64,000 nt of DNA from Oscillospiraceae bacterium (GTDB lineage Bacteria; Bacillota; Clostridia; Oscillospirales; Oscillospiraceae): positions 1-64,000 of the forward strand of contig SVMG01000007.1 in the NCBI GenBank assembly GCA_015067545.1, given 5' to 3'. A program made the translations under genes and the position numbers. Positions 44,861 to 54,436 of this stretch are shown here, one piece after another. Within the stretch, counting starts at the first letter, position 1; each line of letters starts with the position of its first letter. The notes beneath the pieces are model-generated. The model had not been told where the DNA came from, ran no database searches, and saw nothing but the letters and a program-made list of their open reading frames with translations.

Positions 44861-46918
44861 TTATACAAATCTAGTCCACTCGGTGATGAGCAAACCGGGG
44901 ATCATCCATACCAGCTCATACAGCAGGAGGTTCTCCGGTGTCACCAGATATTCCGCATGCACCACCGACAGCGCCAGCATGATCAGCAGGCCCAGTATGC
45001 CGCCCACCATCTGCACCGCCACACCTGTAACGCAGGTGTTGTGCAGAGCACGGGCGCCGGTCACCGCATAAGCCGCACCGGCAAGTCCCTCCTGGGTAGT
45101 CAACGCAGCCACCTCTGCCTCCTCGTTTGCCTGGAAGGAAGCAATCGCATCGCGAACCTTCCGCTCCGGGAATGCCATGCGCCGGGGGTTCACGCCGAAC
45201 TTTCCGGCGATAAATTCTTCCGTCAGCATGAAGTCGCCACTGGTCAGCACCGGGGTAAGTCCCCGATAAGCGCACAGAGTCGTCAGACCCAGTGCTGCGG
45301 ATTTTGTCTTATTGTAGGTAATGGCAAACACGCCGTTAAGCACGCCGTCAATGGCTGCGTACACCGCCTGGCTGATCTTTGCGCCCTCGGGGATCTCCAC
45401 GCCCATTTCCTTGATAAAGGAGCGAGTGCCAACCAGCACGGCTTCTCCATTAACGATCCCGCCAACACCGCCATTGGGATAACGGCGCAGGGTCTCCACT
45501 TCAAAATGATAGCCGTTGCGGCTATCCAGCAGTTGATTGAACAGCGGCGCAAGTCCGCCTCCGTCCGCAGCCATCACAGCCGTGGTGTACGCCACCACCT
45601 GATCCGGATTGCGGCTGCCGTAAAACTTCAGTCCATTCATTTTCACAGAGCCCGCAGGGAACAGATCCTCGCCGTGCAAGGGAAATACCGCCTTGGTATT
45701 CAGCGCGGATACACCATGCCAGCCGCAAAGCACTGCGCCCAGTTTATGCAGCTTCCGTTCCAGGGTTGCTGTGGGTCGGGATACAGCAATATGCGCCGTT
45801 GCCGGAACAGCCACCAGCAGCGATGCACTGAACAGGCGCACGCCTGTCATGATACCACCCAATACACCAGCAGTGATGGCAATGCCCAGACTCAAAAACA
45901 GGGCAACCAATGCGTAAGTATTCAGTGTGCGTTCAGGTCCGGCCTGGACACGGTAGTGATCCATGAAATCCTCCACCTGTCCCTCGCCCCGCAAAATTCC
46001 GGGCAGGCCGTCGTAAAGATCCTCCTCCAACGCAACACTGTCCAGCCGGATGGCTTTTCGCATGGTGTCCATCTGCTTCAGCTCCGTGGTGCGGTTGTGA
46101 TAGGCGCACCACAGCGACATGGTCATATTCAAGCTAAAGGGTGCACAGCAGGGCACATGAACCTGGTACAGGCACAGAATCCCATCTGCAGCGCAGGCAA
46201 CCAGGCTGAACATCAGCAGCGTATTCAGAGAGAATCTGCGTTTGATCAGATCTCCAAAGCCCTCCATCAGCTGATAGCTTCCCAACAAGGCCGAGATCAT
46301 CAGCCCCAGCAGCTGGCTGAACACCAGTAAGCGCATCCGTTCTTCCGGCACAACGCCCATGGCGTGCATAACGGCAGTGATCACGGACAGCAGCGACACC
46401 GCACCGCAGCCCAAAATGGCCGCCTGCAGCTTGCCGAAGCCCCGCTCTGTCAGCTGATAATACCGCTTCTCCGGGCCGGCGATCAGCTTCTTTTTCAGTT
46501 CCCGCAGACGGGATTTGGGACGAAATACAATGGGCTCCGGCGGGATATATTCTCCCATGGGATCCTCATATTCCGGTTCCCAGTTTTCTGAATAAGGCTC
46601 TGTTTTTGGCGCTTCCTGTGGTACAGGCGCAGGCTCACGGGAAGTCTCCTGCTGTACGGGCGTGAAGGCGATGGTCTGATCGGTCACTTGCGTCTGCTTT
46701 TTCACTTCCCGGGTGATCTCATTGAGCCGCACCGTATCCTGAGGCATTGCCGGAGGCACATGCTCCCGCTGCACGGGCTTTCCGTCCCAAACCAAAACAT
46801 CCTCATCTTCCTGCAAAGGAAGTGCCTCGGGAGCATCCGAATTCTCCTGGGAAGAACCGAATTCCTTGAGAATGTCATCCAAGTTCAGATCGCCTGTATT
46901 CTTTTCCCATTGCTCCAT
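44861..46918 (-). CDS. P-type ATPase-like membrane protein lacking the phosphorylation motif
   Basis: A 685-residue protein. Residues 1-160 are hydrophilic and Pro/Glu-rich with a VLVWDGKPV motif; membrane helices follow at about 165-190, 197-217, 232-255, 335-380 and a last pair at 633-655 and 664-680. Between them is an E1-E2-like core: VPATAHIAVSRPTATLERKLHKLGAVL aligns with the CPCAL..ATPTA segment, NGEAVLVGTRSFIKEMG with the N-domain and PVLTSGDFMLTEEFIAGKFGV with the TGDN hinge. The DKTGT phosphorylation site is replaced by PLHGE (413-417) and no GDGxND is seen. So it cannot pump by the usual cycle; a regulatory or scaffold role is inferred. RlmB gene lies 17 bp upstream. Confidence 0.75.
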   Translation of the reverse strand: MEQWEKNTGDLNLDDILKEFGSSQENSDAPEALPLQEDEDVLVWDGKPVQREHVPPAMPQDTVRLNEITREVKKQTQVTDQTIAFTPVQQETSREPAPVPQEAPKTEPYSENWEPEYEDPMGEYIPPEPIVFRPKSRLRELKKKLIAGPEKRYYQLTERGFGKLQAAILGCGAVSLLSVITAVMHAMGVVPEERMRLLVFSQLLGLMISALLGSYQLMEGFGDLIKRRFSLNTLLMFSLVACAADGILCLYQVHVPCCAPFSLNMTMSLWCAYHNRTTELKQMDTMRKAIRLDSVALEEDLYDGLPGILRGEGQVEDFMDHYRVQAGPERTLNTYALVALFLSLGIAITAGVLGGIMTGVRLFSASLLVAVPATAHIAVSRPTATLERKLHKLGAVLCGWHGVSALNTKAVFPLHGEDLFPAGSVKMNGLKFYGSRNPDQVVAYTTAVMAADGGGLAPLFNQLLDSRNGYHFEVETLRRYPNGGVGGIVNGEAVLVGTRSFIKEMGVEIPEGAKISQAVYAAIDGVLNGVFAITYNKTKSAALGLTTLCAYRGLTPVLTSGDFMLTEEFIAGKFGVNPRRMAFPERKVRDAIASFQANEEAEVAALTTQEGLAGAAYAVTGARALHNTCVTGVAVQMVGGILGLLIMLALSVVHAEYLVTPENLLLYELVWMIPGLLITEWTRFV

Positions 46919-46935
46919 TATTGCACTTCCTTTCT

Positions 46936-47733
46936 TTAGCCGATGCGCTGACGCACCGCTTCATACAGCAGGATCGATGCCGCCGCTGACGCGTTCAGCG
47001 ACGAGATCCGCCCCCGCATGGGGATATTGACAGTCACATCGCAATTTTTCCGCACCAGCGGACTCATGCCGTCGCCCTCGTTGCCGATCACGATGGCAGC
47101 AGGGCCGGTCAAATCTGCCTTGTACATGGGGATCGAACCTTCCGCTGCTGTACCAAAGATCCACACGCCCTTTTCCTTCAGTTCATTGATGGCGTTGTTG
47201 ATATTGGTAACACGTGCCACCTTCATATATTCCACCGCGCCAGCGGATGCCTTGGCGACAGTCGCCGTCAAGCCCACACTGCGCCGCTTGGGAATGATCA
47301 CACCGTGCGCACCGGCGCATTCCGCCGAGCGCATGATCGCGCCCAAATTGTGGGGATCGGTCAATTCGTCACAAATGACGATCAGGGCATTTTCGCCACG
47401 GGAGGCGGCTTCTTCCAAAATATCGTCAATGGTGCAGTATTCATGAGCGGCGGCCAGGGTGATCACGCCCTGGTGAGCCTTGGTAAAGCTCATGGCATCC
47501 AGCTTCCGCCGGTCAACCGGCACCACAACTGCACCGGCTTCCTTTGCTTCAGCTGCCAGGCGCTGCAGACCTCTGTCCGTTTCACCGGAAGCAATAAACA
47601 CCTTGTCGATGGTACGGCCGCTGCGCAGGGCTTCCTGCAGGGCATTGCGCCCCTCCAGCTGGCCTTCGATCTCTTCCGCAGGTGCGATATTTTGGCGCTT
47701 GTCAAATCGTTTGGGATTGCGTCTATCGTTCAT
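46936..47733 (-). CDS. rlmB: 23S rRNA (guanosine-2'-O-)-methyltransferase, TrmH/SpoU family
   Basis: A 265-residue SPOUT enzyme: substrate-binding N-terminus (GQLEGRNALQEALRSGRTIDKVFIA, about 20-95), then the knotted domain with CDELTDPHNLGAIMRSAECAGAHGVI, SAGAVEYMKVARVTNI, VIGNEGDGMSPLVRKNCD and IPMRGRISSLNASAAASILLYEA. These are SpoU motifs 1-3. It modifies Gm2251 (E. coli numbering) in the P loop in the RlmB group; YacO-like in Firmicutes. ATG 47733 has GGAGTGG. Followed by the pseudo-P-type ATPase gene. Confidence 0.93.
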   Translation of the reverse strand: MNDRRNPKRFDKRQNIAPAEEIEGQLEGRNALQEALRSGRTIDKVFIASGETDRGLQRLAAEAKEAGAVVVPVDRRKLDAMSFTKAHQGVITLAAAHEYCTIDDILEEAASRGENALIVICDELTDPHNLGAIMRSAECAGAHGVIIPKRRSVGLTATVAKASAGAVEYMKVARVTNINNAINELKEKGVWIFGTAAEGSIPMYKADLTGPAAIVIGNEGDGMSPLVRKNCDVTVNIPMRGRISSLNASAAASILLYEAVRQRIG

Positions 47734-47870
47734 GGCAGTCCACTCCAAATGTCATTAAAGTTATGACCATTATAACAGATTCCAAGTGTCTGTACAACAA
47801 ATTTTTTCCGAAAACAGCCCCGTTTCGAGGAAGTTTACAGAAATTTTACGGCATAATAAGGAAACATTCA

Positions 47871-47899
47871 TTGCTCTTAGCGAAAAAATATGATATGAT
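47871..47899 (+). promoter_or_regulatory. Promoter of ftsH
   Basis: TTGCTC (47871-47876), 17-nt spacer, TATGAT (47894-47899). Confidence 0.6.
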
Positions 47900-47930
47900 G
47901 ATGCAAAATCCAGCCCAAGGAGGCAGTAAC

Positions 47931-49997
47931 ATGGATCAAAAAGGAAATAATCCTCAAAATAACAAACCGGGAAACGACAAACGCCCAAAGATCAGTATTT
48001 GGGCAACGCTGCTCATTGCTGTTGCCATTGTTGTGGTGATCGGCACGCTCTATAATGTCATTGCCGGCAGCCAGTACACACAGACCACTTACTCTGATTT
48101 TCTGGAGGCAATGGAAGACAACAATCTGGAAGAAGTGCAGCTGCAATACGACCGGATCATCTACATGACCAAGGAAGAGGCTGCCAAGCCTGCGGCTGAG
48201 CAAAAAGCCTGCTTCACCGGTCTGCCCACGGGTGACAAAATGGCATTGGTTGCTCAGCTTCATGAAATGGGTGTTACGGTCAATCAAGAGATCGTGGAGG
48301 ACAATTCAACCATTTTGCTGATCCTCTACTACGCACTGATGATCGGCGTGCTGTTCTTCACCATGCGCATGATCACCAAGCGCATGAGCGGTGACGGCAT
48401 GATGGGCGGCTTCGGTCACAGCAAGGCTAAGATGTATATGGAAAAGGAGACAGGTGTCACCTTCCAGGATGTGGCCGGCCAGGACGAAGCCAAGGAATCC
48501 TTGCAGGAGATCATCGACTTCCTGCACAATCCCAAAAAGTACACCGATATCGGTGCAAAAATGCCCAAGGGTGCACTGCTGGTGGGCTCTCCCGGTACGG
48601 GTAAAACCCTGATCGCAAAGGCTGTCGCCGGCGAAGCAGGTGTTCCCTTCTTCTCCATCTCCGGTTCTGACTTTGAAGAAATGTTCGTGGGCGTTGGTGC
48701 AAGCCGTGTCCGCGACCTGTTCCAGCAGGCCACCAAGGTCGCTCCCTCCATCGTCTTCATCGATGAGATCGACGCCGTGGGCCGCTCCCGGGATTCCCGG
48801 TTTGGCAACAACGATCAGACCCTCAATCAGCTTTTGGGCGAATTGGACGGCTTTGATTCTTCCAAGGGTGTTGTGATTTTGGCCGCCACCAACCGGCCCG
48901 AAATTTTGGACAAGGCTCTGCTCCGGGCAGGCCGTTTTGACCGCCGGATCGTGGTAGACCGCCCCAATCTCCAGGGCCGTTGGGATACCCTGAAGGTGCA
49001 TACCCGCAAGATCAAACTGGCTGAAGATGTGGATCTGAAGAAGATCGCCCAGGCCACCGCCGGTGCAGTGGGTGCAGATCTTGCAAACCTTGTAAACGAA
49101 GCTGCCCTTCGCGCGGTACGCCAGGGCCGTCAGATGGTCAACCAGGAAGACCTGCTGGTTTCCTTTGAGACCGTCATCGCCGGCACGGAAAAGAAAAACA
49201 CCGTTTTGGGCGAGACCGAAAAGCGGATGGTCGCTTACCACGAGGTCGGCCACGCACTGATCTCTGCTTTGGAAAAGCATGACACTCCCGTTTCCAAAAT
49301 CACCATTGTTCCCCATACCGACGGCGCGCTGGGCTACACTCTGTACCTGCCGGAAGAGGAAAAATACCTCTCCACCAAGGAAGAGCTGCTGGTGCAGCTG
49401 CGCTCCCTGTTGGGTGGCCGTGCGGCAGAACAGCTGGTGTTTGGCACAGTAACCACCGGTGCCGCCAATGACTTGCAGCGGGCAACCGCTTTGGCCCGGA
49501 ACATGGTCGCCCTGTACGGCATGAGTGATGAACTGGGCCTCATGGCCCCGGCAAGCATCACCAATCAGTATTTGGAGGATCATGCACAGCTGGATTGCTC
49601 CCAGGCTACCGCCGCAACCATTGACACCACAGTGCAGAAGATCTTGACTCAGTGCTTTGCCGATGCGATGCGTATCCTCACCGAAAACCGGGAATTGCTG
49701 GATGAGATCTCCGAATATCTGCTGGTGAAGGAATCCATCACCGGTGACGATCTGATGGCCTTCATCGACCCTGAAAAGAAAGCAGAGCTCCTGGCCCGGG
49801 ATGCCGCCGAAAAGGCCGCCGAGGAAGCCAAGACCGCGGAAGAAGCTGCTAAGGAAGAACCCGTTACCGAGGAAACTACTGAGGAAAAGCCTGCTGCTGA
49901 GGAAACTCCCGTAGAAGAAGCTTCCGAAGAAGCTACTGAAGAAGCTACTGAAGAAGCTACTGAAGAAGCTACTGAAGAAGAGAATACGGAAGAATAA
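47931..49997 (+). CDS. ftsH: ATP-dependent zinc metalloprotease FtsH
   Basis: A 688-residue membrane AAA protease. TM1 23-45, small extracytoplasmic domain, TM2 127-147, AAA domain with Walker A GSPGTGKT (219-226; Ser replaces the usual Pro), Walker [12 protein letters not shown], second region of homology [18 protein letters not shown], zinc site HEVGH (437-441) and third ligand region. The C-terminal about 75 residues are an acidic Ala/Glu/Thr tail with four perfect EATE repeats. FtsH degrades misfolded membrane proteins and regulators. AAGGAGGCAG lies before ATG 47931; earlier in-frame starts have no such site. Terminator right after. Confidence 0.96.
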   Translation: MDQKGNNPQNNKPGNDKRPKISIWATLLIAVAIVVVIGTLYNVIAGSQYTQTTYSDFLEAMEDNNLEEVQLQYDRIIYMTKEEAAKPAAEQKACFTGLPTGDKMALVAQLHEMGVTVNQEIVEDNSTILLILYYALMIGVLFFTMRMITKRMSGDGMMGGFGHSKAKMYMEKETGVTFQDVAGQDEAKESLQEIIDFLHNPKKYTDIGAKMPKGALLVGSPGTGKTLIAKAVAGEAGVPFFSISGSDFEEMFVGVGASRVRDLFQQATKVAPSIVFIDEIDAVGRSRDSRFGNNDQTLNQLLGELDGFDSSKGVVILAATNRPEILDKALLRAGRFDRRIVVDRPNLQGRWDTLKVHTRKIKLAEDVDLKKIAQATAGAVGADLANLVNEAALRAVRQGRQMVNQEDLLVSFETVIAGTEKKNTVLGETEKRMVAYHEVGHALISALEKHDTPVSKITIVPHTDGALGYTLYLPEEEKYLSTKEELLVQLRSLLGGRAAEQLVFGTVTTGAANDLQRATALARNMVALYGMSDELGLMAPASITNQYLEDHAQLDCSQATAATIDTTVQKILTQCFADAMRILTENRELLDEISEYLLVKESITGDDLMAFIDPEKKAELLARDAAEKAAEEAKTAEEAAKEEPVTEETTEEKPAAEETPVEEASEEATEEATEEATEEATEEENTEE
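49929..49976 (+). repeat. Tandem 12-bp repeat in ftsH tail
   Basis: Four perfect copies of GAAGCTACTGAA in frame, coding EATE each; copy number could vary between strains by slippage without frameshift. Confidence 0.9.
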
Positions 49998-50001
49998 AAT
50001 T

Positions 50002-50035
50002 ATGAGCCTGCTGGAATGCCAGCAGGCTCATTTTC
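50002..50035 (+). terminator. Terminator of ftsH
   Basis: Thirteen-bp stem ATGAGCCTGCTGG/CCAGCAGGCTCAT, loop AATG, then TTTT. Confidence 0.9.
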
Positions 50036-50096
50036 TACTTTTCATTCTTGCCATTTTGTGGTATAATGGACAGGAAATCAATCAAAGGAGTTACTT

Positions 50097-52226
50097 ATGC
50101 TTTCCATTGCTGAGATCCTGTCCCAGGAGCTGGGACAAAAACTTGCCTATGTCCAAAATGTCATTGATCTGATGGACGAGGGCAATACCATTCCATTTAT
50201 TGCCCGTTACCGCAAAGAAATGCACGGTGCCATGGACGACACCGTTTTGCGGAATTTGGAGACCCGGCTAACCTACCTGCGCAATTTGCAGGAGCGTCGG
50301 GACGAGGTCAAGAAATCCATTGAAAATCAAGGAAAACTCACCGAGGAGCTGTCCGCCGCTATTGATAACGCCGCCACTTTGGCTGAGGTGGAAGACCTCT
50401 ACCGCCCCTATAAGCAGAAGCGCCGCACCCGTGCGTCCATCGCCCGGGAAAAGGGCTTGGAGCCTTTGGCGGAAGCCATTTTCGCACAAGATGGACAAGA
50501 CCCTGCCGTGTTGGCTGAGGCCTATGTTAATCCCGAAAAGGAAGTCAACTCTGTGGAAGAGGCCCTGACCGGCGCGTCGGACATCATTGCTGAGAACCTT
50601 TCCGACGATGCCGCCATCCGCAAATCCCTCCGGGAGCTGGTGCTGCGCAAGGGCGTCTTCACCTGCAAGGCCGAAGACGCGGAAACGGATACCGTCTACC
50701 GTCTGTATTATGACTTCAGTCAGCCCATTTCCCGGCTGCTGGATCACCAGATCCTGGCTATGAACCGAGGCGAAAAAGAGGGCATTTTGAAGCCCAATGT
50801 GACCCTCCCCGGCAACGAGGGCGCAGCATTGGTCTGTCGCGCTGCGCTGAAGCCTACCATGTTCGTCTCCGCCTTTGTCCGTGCCGCCGCTGAGGATGCC
50901 TACGAACGGCTGATCTTCCCCTCCATCCAGCGAGAGATCCGCTCCGAGCTGTCCGACCGGGCCTATGGCGGTGCGATCCACAATTTCGCATTGAACCTCA
51001 AGCCCCTGCTGATGCAGCCCCCTGTCAAAGGCTTTGTCACCATGGGTCTGGACCCCGGATATCGGAACGGCTGCAAGGTCGCCGTGGTGGATGCCACCGG
51101 CAAGGTGCTGGACACCGCCGTGGTCTACCCTACTTTCAGCGAGCGGAAGAAGCAGGAGGCCATCGACATTCTGTCCGTCCTCATGCGCAAGCACAAGGTA
51201 CAGCACATCGCCATCGGTAACGGCACTGCCTCCCGGGAGACGGAAGCTATGACTATGGAGCTGCTCCACAGTTTCCCCAACGCCAGCTACATGATCGTCA
51301 ATGAAGCCGGTGCTTCCGTCTACTCTGCCTCTCCCCTGGCGGCTGAGGAATTCCCGGATTATGATGTGAACCTGCGCTCTGCCGTTTCCATTGCCCGCCG
51401 CCTGCAGGATCCCCTGGCAGAACTGGTTAAAATCGATCCCAAGGCCATCGGCGTGGGTCAGTATCAGCACGACTGCCCACAAAAGGAGCTGGATGCCGCT
51501 TTGGGCAATGTGGTAGAAGACTGCGTTAATGCGGTTGGTGTGGATCTGAACACTGCTTCCCGGAGTCTGCTGGAGCAGGTTTCCGGTCTGAACAGCACCA
51601 CTTCCAAGAATATCGTAGCATTCCGGGAAGAAAATGGCCCATTCACCAGCCGGACACAGCTGAAGAAAGTGCCCAAGCTGGGCCCCAAGGCATTCCAGCA
51701 ATGTGCCGGCTTCCTGCGCGTACCGGAAAGTAAGGAGATTTTGGACAATACCGGTGTCCATCCCGAATCCTACGATGCGGCCAAGGAGCTGCTGGCGCTG
51801 TTGGGTAAAGATAATTTGCAAGAGTTGCCTGCCAAGCTGGAGGCCTATGGCACAGCCAAGGCGGCACAGGAATGCGGCGTAGGCGAACCCACCCTCATCG
51901 ACATTGCCAAGGAGCTGTCCAAGCCCGGCCGTGACCCCCGTGATGAGCTGCCTGCTCCCATTCTGCGCAAGGATGTGCTGGACATCAAAAATCTGCTTCC
52001 CGGCATGGAGCTGACCGGCACGGTGCGCAATGTCATCGACTTTGGTGTATTCGTGGACATTGGCGTGCATCAGGACGGCCTGGTGCATATCTCCGAGGTG
52101 TGCAATCGCCGCTTGAAGCACCCCAGCGAGGCCGTAAAGGTGGGCGATGTGGTCAAAGTTGTGGTTCTGAGTGTGGATGTTGACCGCCACCGCATCAGTC
52201 TGAGCATGAAACAGGCAAAGAATTAA
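50097..52226 (+). CDS. tex: Tex family RNA-binding transcription accessory protein
   Basis: A 709-residue Tex/YdcI protein: N-terminal helical region with NTIPFIARYRKEMHGAMDD, central YqgF-like RNase H fold (GLDPGYRNGCKVAVVD, HIAIGNGTASRETE), helix-hairpin-helix pair (VGVDLNTASRSLLEQVSGLN, LKKVPKLGPKAFQQCAGFLR) and a C-terminal S1 domain (GMELTGTVRNVIDFGVFVDIGVHQDGLVHISEV). It binds RNA and affects gene expression and stress survival. AAAGGAG precedes ATG 50097, with TATAAT at 50062-50067. Ends at a GC-rich terminator. Confidence 0.95.
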   Translation: MLSIAEILSQELGQKLAYVQNVIDLMDEGNTIPFIARYRKEMHGAMDDTVLRNLETRLTYLRNLQERRDEVKKSIENQGKLTEELSAAIDNAATLAEVEDLYRPYKQKRRTRASIAREKGLEPLAEAIFAQDGQDPAVLAEAYVNPEKEVNSVEEALTGASDIIAENLSDDAAIRKSLRELVLRKGVFTCKAEDAETDTVYRLYYDFSQPISRLLDHQILAMNRGEKEGILKPNVTLPGNEGAALVCRAALKPTMFVSAFVRAAAEDAYERLIFPSIQREIRSELSDRAYGGAIHNFALNLKPLLMQPPVKGFVTMGLDPGYRNGCKVAVVDATGKVLDTAVVYPTFSERKKQEAIDILSVLMRKHKVQHIAIGNGTASRETEAMTMELLHSFPNASYMIVNEAGASVYSASPLAAEEFPDYDVNLRSAVSIARRLQDPLAELVKIDPKAIGVGQYQHDCPQKELDAALGNVVEDCVNAVGVDLNTASRSLLEQVSGLNSTTSKNIVAFREENGPFTSRTQLKKVPKLGPKAFQQCAGFLRVPESKEILDNTGVHPESYDAAKELLALLGKDNLQELPAKLEAYGTAKAAQECGVGEPTLIDIAKELSKPGRDPRDELPAPILRKDVLDIKNLLPGMELTGTVRNVIDFGVFVDIGVHQDGLVHISEVCNRRLKHPSEAVKVGDVVKVVVLSVDVDRHRISLSMKQAKN

Positions 52227-52231
52227 GGAAA

Positions 52232-52262
52232 GCGCGCTGTGAAATCACAGCGCGCCCTTTTC
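52232..52262. terminator. Terminator of tex
   Basis: Eleven-bp stem GCGCGCTGTGA/TCACAGCGCGC then CCTTTT; 33 bp further the convergent cysE gene ends. Confidence 0.85.
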
Positions 52263-52294
52263 TTGACATCAAATTGGCTTGTTGGTATAATGGT

Positions 52295-53110
52295 TTACAG
52301 TTCTTCCCGGCTGCGCAGCAGCAGCTCCGGGGACTTCATAATGACTGTGGTATTGGCCGGAATGGAACGGGTCACAAAGGCATTTGCGCCAATAACACAG
52401 CCCTTGCCGATGACGGTTTCGCCACCGAGTATGGTAGCGCCGGCATAAATGGTCACACCGTCTTCAATGGTAGGATGCCGTTTTGCACCTGCCAGGCTCT
52501 GACCGCCCCGGGTGGAAAGACCGCCCAGGGTCACGCCCTGGTATAGCTTCACGCGATCACCGATGATGGTGGTCTGACCAACAACAATGCCCGTACCATG
52601 GTCGATGAAGAAATGCGAGCCGATGGTGGCACCGGGGTGAATGTCGATACCCGTGGTACTGTGAGCCGCCTCGGTCATCATTCGGGGAATCAGCGGTACA
52701 TTCAGCATGTAAAGCTCGTGAGCCAACCGGTACACAGTAATTGCATAGATGCCCGGGTAAGCCAGCACGATCTCATCGTAGCCGGTGGCTGCCGGGTCAC
52801 CCTCAAAGGCGGCCTGCAGATCCGTCTCCACCATGGCGCGCACCGCAGGAATGCGGTTCAAAAAAGCTTTGCACAGTTCGTCCACCTGCTCCTTGGGGCA
52901 GACCTTGGACAGCTGGCTGTACAGCTCTGCATAGACCTTCGGAATTTTCTCATCCAGCTTGGTTTCTGCCACCTGGAAGAATACCATCTCATGAAGCTGG
53001 GCTAAAATACTCTTGACGGCATTGCGGTCCGGAAATCGCTCCCACTGGATGGTATCCATCAGTCGTTGCTTGTGATAATCCTCACGGATGGCATCTGTCA
53101 GTTGTTGCAT
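52295..53110 (-). CDS. cysE: Serine O-acetyltransferase
   Basis: A 271-residue SAT, longer SAT type with helical N-terminal domain (about 1-140) and left-handed beta-helix hexapeptide repeats: TGIDIHPGATIGSHFFIDHGTGIVVGQTTIIGDRV (catalytic His in DHGTG), GGRH-like KRHPTIEDGVTIYAGATILG. It makes O-acetylserine, the substrate of CysK encoded divergently. ATG 53110 has AAAGGAG 8 nt upstream; ATG 53116 is too close. Intergenic palindrome TTATCATGATAA may bind a common regulator. Confidence 0.94.
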   Translation of the reverse strand: MQQLTDAIREDYHKQRLMDTIQWERFPDRNAVKSILAQLHEMVFFQVAETKLDEKIPKVYAELYSQLSKVCPKEQVDELCKAFLNRIPAVRAMVETDLQAAFEGDPAATGYDEIVLAYPGIYAITVYRLAHELYMLNVPLIPRMMTEAAHSTTGIDIHPGATIGSHFFIDHGTGIVVGQTTIIGDRVKLYQGVTLGGLSTRGGQSLAGAKRHPTIEDGVTIYAGATILGGETVIGKGCVIGANAFVTRSIPANTTVIMKSPELLLRSREEL

Positions 53111-53136
53111 ATCCATCGCTCCTTTATCCTCGTCTC

Positions 53137-53148
53137 TTATCATGATAA
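53137..53148. promoter_or_regulatory. Palindrome between cysE and cysK
   Basis: Perfect 12-bp palindrome TTATCATGATAA in the 80-bp divergent region. A regulator site is possible; short and AT-rich, so chance is not excluded. Confidence 0.35.
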
Positions 53149-53190
53149 TCAGTATAGCACCTTTTGGCTCATTTTGAAAGGAGATTTTTT

Positions 53191-54099
53191 ATGAATATCC
53201 AATCTTCTGCTACAAATTTAATTGGAAATACACCTTTGCTCCAATTTGATCATGCACATTGCACCATTTTGTGCAAAATCGAAGGCAAGAATCCCGGCGG
53301 TTCTGTGAAAGACCGGGTTGCACTTTATATGATCGAGGAAGCAGAAAAGCAGGGTGTTTTGACCCCCGGCACGCAGATCATCGAGGCCACCTCCGGCAAC
53401 ACAGGCATTGGTCTGTGCGCCATCGCCGCAGCCAAGGGTTATCCCATGACCATCGTCATGCCGGACACCATGAGCATGGAGCGCCGTCTGCTCATGGCCG
53501 CCTACGGCGCGAAGGTCGTCCTCTCCCCCGGTAAGGATGGCATGAGCGGTGCGATTGCCCTTTCCGAGAAATTGGCCGCGGAAGCAGAAAAGGCTTTCAT
53601 TCCCGGTCAGTTTACAAATCCTGCCAATCCCAAAGCCCACTATGAGACCACCGGCCCGGAAATTTGGCGGGATACTGATGGAAAAGTGGATATTTTCGTA
53701 GCCGGCATCGGTACCGGCGGCACGATCACCGGCGTAGGCCGTTATTTGAAGGAGCAGAATCCGAATATCCAAATCGTTGGTGTCGAGCCTGCTTCTTCCG
53801 CAGTCCTCTCCGGGAAGCAGGCAGGAAGCCACGGCATTCAGGGTATTGGCGCAGGTTTTATTCCCGAAGTGCTGGATCGCAGCATTTTGGATGAGGTGAT
53901 CCCTGTTTCGGATGAAGCCGCCATGGAAACCGCACGGGATTACGCCAAAACTCAAGGCGTACTTGTGGGCATTTCCTCCGGCGCGGCATTGTGGGCCGCA
54001 CTGGAATTGGCAAAGCGCCCGGAAAACACCGGCAAGACCATCGTCACCCTCCTGCCCGACTCCGGCGAACGGTATCTTTCCACAGGTCTATATAAATGA
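53191..54099 (+). CDS. cysK: Cysteine synthase A (O-acetylserine sulfhydrylase)
   Basis: A 302-residue fold-type II PLP enzyme. PLP Lys40 in NPGGSVKDR, substrate loop EATSGNTGIG, phosphate loop GIGTGGTITGVG, and GISSGAALWAAL near the C-terminus. It makes cysteine from O-acetylserine and sulfide. AAAGGAGATTTTTT precedes ATG 53191. Divergent from cysE, 80 bp apart, giving both steps of cysteine synthesis. Convergent Dabb gene beyond the terminator. Confidence 0.95.
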   Translation: MNIQSSATNLIGNTPLLQFDHAHCTILCKIEGKNPGGSVKDRVALYMIEEAEKQGVLTPGTQIIEATSGNTGIGLCAIAAAKGYPMTIVMPDTMSMERRLLMAAYGAKVVLSPGKDGMSGAIALSEKLAAEAEKAFIPGQFTNPANPKAHYETTGPEIWRDTDGKVDIFVAGIGTGGTITGVGRYLKEQNPNIQIVGVEPASSAVLSGKQAGSHGIQGIGAGFIPEVLDRSILDEVIPVSDEAAMETARDYAKTQGVLVGISSGAALWAALELAKRPENTGKTIVTLLPDSGERYLSTGLYK

Positions 54100-54101
54100 C
54101 A

Positions 54102-54132
54102 AAACAGTCCATCCCAACAGGATGGACTGTTT
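54102..54132. terminator. Bidirectional terminator
   Basis: Thirteen-bp stem AAACAGTCCATCC/GGATGGACTGTTT between cysK and the Dabb gene. Confidence 0.88.
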
Positions 54133-54135
54133 GTT

Positions 54136-54417
54136 TTACAGCTCGTAATCCGCGGCCACGCGGGAGTCCAGGAAGTGCCAGAAATGCTCCTTGGCAGCCA
54201 GGTGCAGGGGGTGACCGGCATAATCCGTCAGCGCCTGCTTGCTTTCAAACTCGGAGTACAGGGCATAATCCATGCCATTGTAGGCTCTGCGGATCTCCAT
54301 ATGGGTAAGACCGGGGATCTTGCCAACCAGGGGCTCCAATTGCTCTTTGATGATTGCCACCGCCTGATCCTTATCCACGCCCTCTTTCAGGGTATACAAA
54401 ACAATATGCTTAACCAT
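54136..54417 (-). CDS. Dabb-family stress-responsive A/B barrel protein
   Basis: A 93-residue ferredoxin-like dimeric barrel: MVKHIVLYTLKEGVDKDQA at the start, central GLTHMEIRRAYNGMDYALYSEFESKQALTDYAGHPLHLAAKEHF with the conserved YxxHPxH-like part. Proteins of this kind are small monooxygenase-like or of unknown function. Cytoplasmic. Stands alone between terminators; expression conditions unknown. Confidence 0.9.
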   Translation of the reverse strand: MVKHIVLYTLKEGVDKDQAVAIIKEQLEPLVGKIPGLTHMEIRRAYNGMDYALYSEFESKQALTDYAGHPLHLAAKEHFWHFLDSRVAADYEL

Positions 54418-54436
54418 AATGATTCTCCTTATGTAA

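Noticed and set aside
50268-52190. 640-codon open frame on the minus strand
   Set aside because: Fully antisense to tex; composition (His, Gln, Leu, Gly rich) is that of a codon-bias shadow.
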